Origin: Pseudomonas sp. B33.4
Lineage (GTDB): Bacteria > Pseudomonadota > Gammaproteobacteria > Pseudomonadales > Pseudomonadaceae
Reading direction: 5' to 3'
Length of the DNA stretch: 64,000 bases
NCBI RefSeq assembly: GCF_034555375.1
Contig: NZ_CP140706.1
Span: 5,741,001-5,805,000 of the forward strand
Positions 21,570 to 29,010 of the stretch are shown here, in pieces (the first letter of the stretch is position 1; each line of letters opens with the position of its first letter). The position numbers and the translations under genes were made by a program. The notes beneath the pieces are model-generated. The model was not told where the DNA came from and did not search any database. It saw only the letters and a program-made list of their open reading frames with translations.

Positions 21570-21653
21570 TGCAGGAGCTGCCGAAGGCTGCGATCTTTTG
21601 ATCTCGTTTTCAAGATCAGGATCAAAAGATCGCAGCCTTCGGCAGCTCCTGCA
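21570..21653. repeat. REPIN, family 1 (T/A allele)
   Basis: Arms 21570-21602 and 21621-21653 in the opposite outer/inner orientation to the 422 copy, with the TTCGG/CCGAA allele and GCAGGAGC ends instead of GTAGGAGC in both arms. Both substitutions are matched across the stem. It lies between the glycosylase gene and the DedA-PAP2 gene. Confidence 0.88.
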
Positions 21654-21684
21654 TAGGGATCATCAATGATTGGAGTTTTTCTGT

Positions 21685-23001
21685 ATGGGCCCATGGCTCG
21701 ATAGCGTGACCGGTTGGCTGGCAGCCAATCCACAGTGGCTGGCTGCTGCGGTGTTCATTGTTGCCTTTGTGGAATGCCTGGCGATTGCCGGTTTGATCGT
21801 GCCGGGTACCGTGCTGCTGTTTGCCGTGGCCGTTCTGGCCGGCAGCGGCGCACTGTCGCTGAGCGAAACGTTGCTGTTGGGTTTTCTCGGCGGGATTCTC
21901 GGCGACGCCGTTTCGTATTTCCTCGGTCGCCACTTCCACCAGAACATCCGGCGCCTGCCGGGCTTGCGCCATCATCCGGAATGGATGGCCGGCGCTGAGT
22001 CGTATTTCCAGCGCTACGGCATCGCCAGCCTGCTGGTCGGTCGCTTTATCGGACCGTTGCGGCCGATGCTGCCCATGGTCGCCGGCATGTGCGACATGCC
22101 CTTCCCGCGTTTCGCCGCTGTCAGCCTGTTGGCCGCCGCCGGCTGGAGCCTGGCCTATCTGCTGCCGGGCTGGGCCACCGGCGCGGCCTTCCGCCTGCCA
22201 TTGCCTGAAGGGTTCTGGCTGCAAGCCGGGATTGTCGCTGGCAGCATCGCCGTGATGGTCGGCCTCAGCGTGAACAGCAGCCTGCGTCGTCACCGCCGCG
22301 CGACGATCTGGATCAGCAGCATGAGCTTGTTGATACTGATCGGTCTGTTCATCGGCTATCCGTACCTGACAGCACTCGATCAAGGCGTGATGACGCTGGT
22401 GCAGGAACATCGCCAACCGGTGCTCGATGAAATCGCGGTCACGCTGACCCTGATTGGCGAATTCCGCAACATGCTGCTGTTCAGCGTCCTGCTGACGGGT
22501 CTGTTGCTGCTGTGCCGGCAATGGCGCCAGGCGATTTTCGTCGGCGGCACGTTGCTGGTCACCGCACTGGCGAACACCGGGACCAAATACTTCTTCGCCC
22601 GGGTGCGCCCGGAAGTGCTGAGCGATCCGCTGACCACTTACAGCATGCCCAGCGGCCACGCATCAGGTTCATTTGCGCTGTTCCTGACCCTGGCCGTGCT
22701 GGCGGGTCGCGGACAGCCACCGCGCATGCGCCTGACCTGGTTGCTGATCGCCTGTATTCCGGCCCTCGCCATCGCGCTGTCGCGGGTCTATCTGGGCGCG
22801 CACTGGCCGACCGACGTATTGGCCGGTGCCATGCTCGCCGCCTGCGTCTGCGCAGCAGCACTGTGGCTGAGTCAGCGCAAAAGCCCGCTCAATCCCATGC
22901 CGTTCAAGATCTGGTGGTTGATCCTGCCGGCCATGTTGGCGCTGTTTGGTTTTTTCGTCCTGCGGCATCTGCCCCATACGTTGTTGCGTTACGCCTATTG
23001 A
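21685..23001 (+). CDS. DedA-PAP2 fusion: membrane transporter-like domain plus lipid phosphatase
   Basis: A 438-residue multi-spanning protein starting at MGPWLDSVTGW with GGAG upstream. Residues 1-200 are a DedA/VTT domain (VECLAIAGLIVPGTVLLF, DAVSYFLGRHF, RFIGPLRPMLPMVAGM), the family of undecaprenyl-phosphate and phospholipid scramblase-like proteins. Residues 215-420 are a PAP2 phosphatase with all three catalytic motifs: KYFFARVRP, YSMPSGHASG and SRVYLGAHWPTDVLAG. The fusion suggests coupled dephosphorylation and flipping of undecaprenyl pyrophosphate or a phospholipid (inference). A separate DedA protein lies at 47 kb. Confidence 0.93.
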   Translation: MGPWLDSVTGWLAANPQWLAAAVFIVAFVECLAIAGLIVPGTVLLFAVAVLAGSGALSLSETLLLGFLGGILGDAVSYFLGRHFHQNIRRLPGLRHHPEWMAGAESYFQRYGIASLLVGRFIGPLRPMLPMVAGMCDMPFPRFAAVSLLAAAGWSLAYLLPGWATGAAFRLPLPEGFWLQAGIVAGSIAVMVGLSVNSSLRRHRRATIWISSMSLLILIGLFIGYPYLTALDQGVMTLVQEHRQPVLDEIAVTLTLIGEFRNMLLFSVLLTGLLLLCRQWRQAIFVGGTLLVTALANTGTKYFFARVRPEVLSDPLTTYSMPSGHASGSFALFLTLAVLAGRGQPPRMRLTWLLIACIPALAIALSRVYLGAHWPTDVLAGAMLAACVCAAALWLSQRKSPLNPMPFKIWWLILPAMLALFGFFVLRHLPHTLLRYAY

Positions 23002-23352
23002 ATGAGGCGATATACAAGCCTTATTCCTTTCGCGCTGCTCTTTTAGGAAATATCCGACAGGAGCAGCGCTGTTCCCTTATTAAAACTTACTCGTCCAAGG
23101 TAAAACATCTTATTCACCAAACTGCAACTTCCTACACTTAAAAATAAAAACAATAGAAGTTACACATCACCGGTAAAGCGCTACAACAACGCCTTCCATA
23201 ACTTGAAAAACCAGTTAGATTAAATCCACAACCCTTGAAACCCTTCGGCAAATTCTCGCCATTAAAGTGAGACTGCTTGCACTTGCCTGCCACACAAACA
23301 ACTCAACTTACAAATCGAGGGGTTCAATACATCAACTGATTTCGAGTACTCC
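23002..23352. other. AT-rich 351-base gap before the toxin-like locus, with one inverted repeat
   Basis: No gene is visible. A 9-base inverted repeat, GCGCTGCTC (23032-23040) and GAGCAGCGC (23061-23069), around an inner GGAAATATCC may terminate the DedA-PAP2 transcript. The next roughly 200 bases are markedly A+T-rich compared with everything around them (for example TTAAAAATAAAAACAATAG near 23138-23156). That is typical of promoters of horizontally acquired, H-NS/MvaT-silenced genes (inference). TTGAAA at 23235-23240 could be a -35 element, but no well-spaced -10 is evident. Confidence 0.5.
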
Positions 23353-25380
23353 ATGAGTCCAAAGATACCGCGCAAACCGCCCCAGACCTCAACGCAGCAA
23401 CCTGACTCGAGCACATTCCCGCCCCAGCGAACCGATACACCCTTCACTACAGGTGCGCCTTCAGTTTTCCGGCTACCGGGTTTGCCGATTGGCCAGGCCC
23501 CCGCCCACACCACTGGCGGCCGCCCGATCATCGACAACACCCCGCCTGCCGTCGTTATCCAGGCCATGCCAACTACAAATCCTGCCCGCCTCTCCAGCGA
23601 TAATTCGCCAGACACTTACTGGCTGCGCGACGACTTCCTGCGCGGCATGAAACCGGCGGAGGATGACGGTTTTCGCTGGATCGTCGGACGCCAGTTTGTC
23701 GACGTCGAATATGACGGAGGATTGCGCACTACCCATGTCGGCCAGGATGGCGACGGAATTTATCGCTGCAAGCTGGTCACTGAGCGAGCGGCTTCCGGGC
23801 CAGCGCTTTACCGGAATGAAGGCCGATTGACCTGGCGCCTGACGAAACATCCGGCGCCTGCCATGGCCTCGACGAAACGACCTGCGCCAGCCCCCGAAAC
23901 AGACCCCGTCGCGAAACGCCCCCGACCAGCGCCCCTCGATTGGAATCTGTACAAAGCCTCCCTGCGTTCACCGGATGCGCAGGGCTATTACGAGCTGGCA
24001 CCCGCATTCGGGGCCAACAAGACGGTCACGCAATTTGCCTTCAAGGATCAGTTCGGCAACCGGATCCCGGTCGATCCACCGGCCGGCGGTTTCGGCGCCC
24101 TGCCCACACATTTGAAGCACTGGAGCGATCACGAGATCTGGCAGATTTATGACATCCATGGCCAGGACCTCGTGCGTTTTCGCACCGATGCCCAAGCCAG
24201 TGGCAAGCGTCCGCACTGGGCGGTTCCCAAAGTCACCAACCCGCACCGTGACTTGCTGCGCGATACACTGCGCTGGCTACACCCGGCCATGAGCCTCACG
24301 CAACGCGAGGCATTCCTGCAGTCCTATAACCTGCTGCCCAGCCAACTGGCCCGCTTGCAACAGGACCTGAAGACCGAACTGAAAATGCCGCAATGGGCGC
24401 AAGCACACAAACGCCTGATCGACGACGTCGACAATCCGCAGCGCTTTGAGCAACTGAGCCAGGATGCTGTCAAGGAACTCAACCTCAAGCGTGATGCCCG
24501 GCATGACTGGTACAGCCCTGAAACCGCCATGACCGCACCCGTGCGCGAAGCGCTGCTGAGCAAACTCGGCTATCTGCGCAACAAGAACAATTGCCTGTAC
24601 CGCACGGACATTCCGGCGCTGTTCAGGGGCGACGAGCGCACACCGTTCGAACTCGCCAACGACGGCTTCATGCTGCCACGATACAAGCACAAACCGGGGG
24701 CTACCACGCATAAACCGATGAGTGCGACCTTCAGCCTCAAAGAAGGAAAGATGTACGCAAGCGAGCCTGATCCAGAGTATTTGCGCTTCAACAGCCAGAC
24801 CAACAAATACCCGGGGCGGGATGCTGACGATAGCGCCTCGGGCAGTGACACCAGTGACACCAGTGACACAGAAAGCAGCGCATCTTCCGAATGGTCCGAG
24901 GCCGCAAGCCCTGTTCCGTGGGATCACGATCGTCGCTATGAATCAACGCGCACACGCCAGCAGGAAATGTTTCTGTATGTGCTCGACACCCGCCACCTGG
25001 AAGTGGTGCCTCATGAAGAAAACATGAGCTTCAATTCAACGGCTCGTGACACGCCTCCCACCTGGTTTCCCTCTGACGACTTCGAAGGGTTGATTTCGGT
25101 CAGCCGCAGCGGACTGCACGCCGAGCGCATCTGGCTGCTGAATTCTGCCCTGACCAAAGCGGTAAAGATCGACGACATCAAAGACCAGGCAGGTGCAAGC
25201 GCAGAACGCATCGAAGGTGCCACCCATGCCGGACATCAGAACCAATTCGAGTACGACCGGTTGATCGACAAAGCCGAGGCCGCCGGCAAACCCGTGCTCA
25301 GGCTGTCGGGCCAAGGCGAGGAGTTCGCCTACGACATCAGCTGGCCCGAGTCGGCAACGCCAACGACTCAACCTCAGTGA
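23353..25380 (+). CDS. Putative ADP-ribosyltransferase toxin, cholera/pertussis-like (paralogue 1)
   Basis: A 675-residue protein without signal peptide or membrane helix. Residues 1-85 are Pro/Thr-rich and probably disordered. Residues 86-165 and 196-405 are domains shared with the paralogue at 29011. The C-terminal part matches mono-ADP-ribosyltransferases of the R-S-E class. FRGDERTPFELANDGFMLPR (424-443) aligns with cholera toxin A YRADSRPPDE...GGLMPR, giving Arg425 as the NAD-binding Arg. MSATFSL (456-462) matches the STS strand (Ser457). DDFEGLISVS then GLHAERIWLL matches the EXE loop, with Asp576-x-Glu578. A Ser/Asp-rich insert (about 487-535) with three 9-base DNA repeats separates the last two motifs. 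It is first of three genes, 49 bases before the pore-former gene. The toxin role is inferred from motifs and context. Confidence 0.72.
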   Translation: MSPKIPRKPPQTSTQQPDSSTFPPQRTDTPFTTGAPSVFRLPGLPIGQAPAHTTGGRPIIDNTPPAVVIQAMPTTNPARLSSDNSPDTYWLRDDFLRGMKPAEDDGFRWIVGRQFVDVEYDGGLRTTHVGQDGDGIYRCKLVTERAASGPALYRNEGRLTWRLTKHPAPAMASTKRPAPAPETDPVAKRPRPAPLDWNLYKASLRSPDAQGYYELAPAFGANKTVTQFAFKDQFGNRIPVDPPAGGFGALPTHLKHWSDHEIWQIYDIHGQDLVRFRTDAQASGKRPHWAVPKVTNPHRDLLRDTLRWLHPAMSLTQREAFLQSYNLLPSQLARLQQDLKTELKMPQWAQAHKRLIDDVDNPQRFEQLSQDAVKELNLKRDARHDWYSPETAMTAPVREALLSKLGYLRNKNNCLYRTDIPALFRGDERTPFELANDGFMLPRYKHKPGATTHKPMSATFSLKEGKMYASEPDPEYLRFNSQTNKYPGRDADDSASGSDTSDTSDTESSASSEWSEAASPVPWDHDRRYESTRTRQQEMFLYVLDTRHLEVVPHEENMSFNSTARDTPPTWFPSDDFEGLISVSRSGLHAERIWLLNSALTKAVKIDDIKDQAGASAERIEGATHAGHQNQFEYDRLIDKAEAAGKPVLRLSGQGEEFAYDISWPESATPTTQPQ

Positions 25381-25429
25381 CACACCGGTAGGGACACCGG
25401 CCATGCGTTTTCATTAAAGGATTAATGAC

Positions 25430-28400
25430 ATGTCAAAACTTATCGCTCCACCTGTGCATCCCGATATCAGTCCCATTCAGGTCACTCCCGTCAGCGCCTC
25501 GGCCAACCCCCACGCACCGCAGGCGGGCACGCTCAACAGCGCAACGTTGGCAGACGATGCTGATGCCGCCTATCAGCGCACGCTGAAATCCCTCGACAAA
25601 CATTTCGGCCCCCTGCGCATCGGTGAAATGCTCACCAGCCGGGCAGAACTCCAGGCCTTGGGCGCGACCGTGCATGGCCAGCCCATCAGCCCGGCGAATG
25701 CCGGCATGCAGCGCGTGGATCAAAGCTTTCTCGACGGGCTCAACTTCGACGCAGACCGGGTGCAGGCGCGCTTGCTGTCGGTGGACAGCCCCGACAGCAA
25801 TGTGCCGGCGATGCTGTTTTATGAAATCGCCTGCAAGCGCTCGATTGACGCCGGTGCACTATTCGTCGCCGATACAGCCATCGCCTCCGGCAGTGCAGTG
25901 GATCGCCTGAATCAATTGGGCAAGGCTGCGCAAAAACTGGACATCCATCGCGCTGACGCGCTGGAGAATGCGCCAGGCTGGGTCAGCAAAAACAAAAGCT
26001 ATCTGATGAGCGGCGCCGGTGTCGGCATGCAGGCATTCGGCATCTACAGTGGCTACAAGGCCATGATCGATGCGATCAAGCACGGCGACACCCTGGAAGC
26101 GGCTTTTCAGGGTGGCTCGATCGCGGCCGAATTCGGTTCGTTGATCATCGAGCGGGGGCTGACCAGAACTGGTGAAGCCATGCTCAGGAATGGCGGCACT
26201 GCACTGAAGTATTTCCCGCTGACGTCGGTGGGCAAATACATGAGCCGGGGTGCCGGGATGTTCGCCAGCGCAATCACCTTGCCCTTCGACATTGCCGATG
26301 CCATCAAATCGTTCAATGCCGCCGCGGCGGCGCAGGGCAAAGAGGCTCAGGATCACTACGTCAGTGGCGGTCTGAGCGTAGCGGGTGCGGGCATCAGCCT
26401 GGTGCTGGGCATTGCCGCGCTGGCCGGGTTTGGCAGTGTCGCCGGGCCGGTCGGGCTCGTCGCCGCCGGACTGCTCATCGCCGCCTCGATGATCTACCAG
26501 GCCGCCCGCGTCGTGGACGACATCGATGACTACATCGAACTGGCCTTTGAAGAGCGCCTGCGCTCCGGCTGGTTCGCCTTCACCAATCAGGAACTGGACC
26601 AGGACGTACTGGATCGTTTCAAGCTTGCCAAGGGCTATCGCGATCACCAGCAGCAGCTCGAATTGTCAGCCAAGGACATGCTGGAGGGCGCCTACAGGCA
26701 CTCCATCGAACATGTGATCAACGGCGCCTTTCAGATCGAATTGAAGCCTGTTGAAATCTGGCGTTACCAATGGGACGAAAGCGTCGGCCAACAGCCGTAC
26801 AAACTCGATAACCAGGCCGTCGTTGTCGGTGGTGACGATGTTATCGATGCCGGCAGCGGCCTGCCCGCCAACCTCAAAGGCAAAGTATCGGGCAGTGCCG
26901 GTGACGACAAAGGCATTTTCTGGCGCCTGGGTGACGGCAATGACCGGGTCATCGGTGCCCGGGACAAGCCCAACCTGTTCACCTTTCGCGCGGATCACAA
27001 AGCACTGACCGGGGGCGACAGGAACGATGCCTTCTATCACGACATTACCGAGCAGGAATTGAACCGGAGCAGCAAACCGGTGCACCTCAATGTGCTGGAT
27101 GGCGGCACAGGTGCAGACACACTGGCCTTCGAAGGCAGCCGCCCGCTCAGCGACACCCGCCATATCGGCCACGACATCAATCTGCACAGCGGCCGAGTGG
27201 CGTTGCGAGGCCTTGACCCTGCCATCGATGCCGTTGAGGTCGCGCAACTCACTTCGATCGAAAACGTCTCGACACTGCGCAAAGGCACCAGCCGTGTCAG
27301 CGGAAACGACGAGGCCAACCAGATTTCCGCCAATGGCTACGACCGCATAAACGCCGGCGGCGGCGATGACACGATTGCCCTCTACGGTTTGGACTGTCGG
27401 GTCGAAGGCGGCAGCGGCGCAGATCGTTTTTACATCGCCAGCAGCAACGCTCGCACGACCATAATCGAGGACGGTGAACAGTCGAGCCTGATCGAGTTCG
27501 GCTGGCCCGCGGACGTCATTCAGCGCTGGCAGATCATCGGCACTTCACTGGTGGTCAGCTCATTGCGCGGCGAGGATGGCAACGACCCCGAACATGTCCT
27601 CACGCTGGAAAATGTCTACCAGTGGGTCGATGGCAATCGCCAGTTGAAAAATGATCGATTGCGCTTCAAGACCCAAGATGGTTACGAGCTGCTGGCCCAG
27701 CTACCCCAGCAGTTGGGTGAGGCAACGCGTCTGGACATCAAGCCCGCAGTGATCGTCATTGGCCAACCGGCAGCCGCGCCGCAAATCGTTAACGGCGGCA
27801 TGGTCGAGATCACCGAACAGGGTTTGAAACAGCACTTTGTGTCGCGCACTGACCGACAGGTGGAATTCGTTGCCTCACGCAACACCGCCGAAACGTCCCG
27901 CAGCGTTTATCTGGCGTTCGACAGCGCTGAAATCATCGATGTGCAAGTCAGCTATGAAGTGCAGGTGCGCAAAGGCGTCTCCGGCCATACCCACTTGTAT
28001 TACGCAGACTTCACCCTGTCGCTCAGCCTGCCTTCGAAGGTCGTAGCGTTCAAGGGCATCATCCAGCCCATCGCAGCCGCCACCGGTTACAGCGGCAGAA
28101 ACAGCCTGAAAGTAACCACGCCACGCCTGCAACAAAACGTTGTGCTGATCATGCAGGACCAGACCTCATACCGGCTCCAGATTCCCACACTGGATTATGA
28201 AGACGATGTGAAGAACCCCGGCATCCGCGTACGCAGCACGCGCAGTTGCCTCAAACAACGCAATGGCAATTATCGTTTTGTCAGACCATTGGCCAGCGTG
28301 AAGCCGCTTATAACGGCACAACCCAGCCGCATTACGATCGACACCGGTTCGCACACAGGCATTTATGTGCTCGAAGGCCAGAGTTCGACTTACGACCTCC

Positions 28401-28903
28401 ATCTTGCCAGCAACACCATCATTCGCCTGTCTACACCAGGCGCCGCGGCGAAAACCGCCGATGCTTCGACCTGGACGCTGTATACCCACACATTGCAAGA
28501 ATCGGTCACGCGGGACGATATACGACTGGACGGCAATCGCTTGCGCATCGCCAGTGTCACGATTGAATTGCCCGATATCGAAGACGACGTCCCGGTGGAG
28601 TCCATCAACGTGGCGACTTCGGCCGGCAATATTTATGAAGTCTCCCTGCTGTTTGAAGTGCTGCAGCTTTACGTCATCGATGCGCGCGGCTATGCCAGCG
28701 TCGAAGCGCTGTTGGCCGAGATCAATCAGCATCAACAACGAAACGAACTGGCGGCCAGGGTTCATGTCACCCACATCGGCTTCAAAGCCGGAGCCATCGG
28801 TACGGTGGTTTACAACTCGGTGCGCAAGTACTGGGGTCTGGATAGCGATCCACGCGCGCGGATCAAACCCGCAGAGCTGGTCTTTTCAGGCAACAAGACC
28901 TGA
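25430..28903 (+). CDS. Large toxin-like protein with TcdA/TcdB-type pore-forming segment and RTX-like repeats
   Basis: A 1157-residue protein, no signal peptide, AAAGGA ribosome site. Residues 180-310 are amphipathic and Gly/Ala-rich. Residues 311-360 form a long hydrophobic Gly/Ala stretch (LSVAGAGISLVLGIAALAGF, then GPVGLVAAGLLIAASMIYQ) followed by acidic DDIDDYIELAFEERLRSGWF. This is the pattern of the pore-forming domain of clostridial TcdA/TcdB and Pseudomonas Mcf-like toxins. Residues 500-670 contain nonapeptide-like Ca-binding motifs GDGNDRVIG, LDGGTGADTLAF, NAGGGDDTIAL and EGGSGADRFY. The last 450 residues are beta-rich and unassigned, possibly related to DUF3491. There is no glycosyltransferase or protease domain, so it probably supplies membrane insertion or translocation for the two flanking enzymes (inference). 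Confidence 0.7.
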   Translation: MSKLIAPPVHPDISPIQVTPVSASANPHAPQAGTLNSATLADDADAAYQRTLKSLDKHFGPLRIGEMLTSRAELQALGATVHGQPISPANAGMQRVDQSFLDGLNFDADRVQARLLSVDSPDSNVPAMLFYEIACKRSIDAGALFVADTAIASGSAVDRLNQLGKAAQKLDIHRADALENAPGWVSKNKSYLMSGAGVGMQAFGIYSGYKAMIDAIKHGDTLEAAFQGGSIAAEFGSLIIERGLTRTGEAMLRNGGTALKYFPLTSVGKYMSRGAGMFASAITLPFDIADAIKSFNAAAAAQGKEAQDHYVSGGLSVAGAGISLVLGIAALAGFGSVAGPVGLVAAGLLIAASMIYQAARVVDDIDDYIELAFEERLRSGWFAFTNQELDQDVLDRFKLAKGYRDHQQQLELSAKDMLEGAYRHSIEHVINGAFQIELKPVEIWRYQWDESVGQQPYKLDNQAVVVGGDDVIDAGSGLPANLKGKVSGSAGDDKGIFWRLGDGNDRVIGARDKPNLFTFRADHKALTGGDRNDAFYHDITEQELNRSSKPVHLNVLDGGTGADTLAFEGSRPLSDTRHIGHDINLHSGRVALRGLDPAIDAVEVAQLTSIENVSTLRKGTSRVSGNDEANQISANGYDRINAGGGDDTIALYGLDCRVEGGSGADRFYIASSNARTTIIEDGEQSSLIEFGWPADVIQRWQIIGTSLVVSSLRGEDGNDPEHVLTLENVYQWVDGNRQLKNDRLRFKTQDGYELLAQLPQQLGEATRLDIKPAVIVIGQPAAAPQIVNGGMVEITEQGLKQHFVSRTDRQVEFVASRNTAETSRSVYLAFDSAEIIDVQVSYEVQVRKGVSGHTHLYYADFTLSLSLPSKVVAFKGIIQPIAAATGYSGRNSLKVTTPRLQQNVVLIMQDQTSYRLQIPTLDYEDDVKNPGIRVRSTRSCLKQRNGNYRFVRPLASVKPLITAQPSRITIDTGSHTGIYVLEGQSSTYDLHLASNTIIRLSTPGAAAKTADASTWTLYTHTLQESVTRDDIRLDGNRLRIASVTIELPDIEDDVPVESINVATSAGNIYEVSLLFEVLQLYVIDARGYASVEALLAEINQHQQRNELAARVHVTHIGFKAGAIGTVVYNSVRKYWGLDSDPRARIKPAELVFSGNKT

Positions 28904-29010
28904 ACGCGCTACCCGCTTTCATCGACGTGCCCGTGTGGATCTGACCTCCACAGGGGCACCTGCTCACTTCAGCCGACGGACTGGCTGACTCGCAAAAACG
29001 GAGTTTATGC

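Noticed and set aside
25430..28903. Calling the middle toxin protein a standard RTX toxin with type I secretion
   Set aside because: RTX-like motifs are few and central rather than a long C-terminal array, and no ABC transporter, fusion protein or acyltransferase gene is adjacent.
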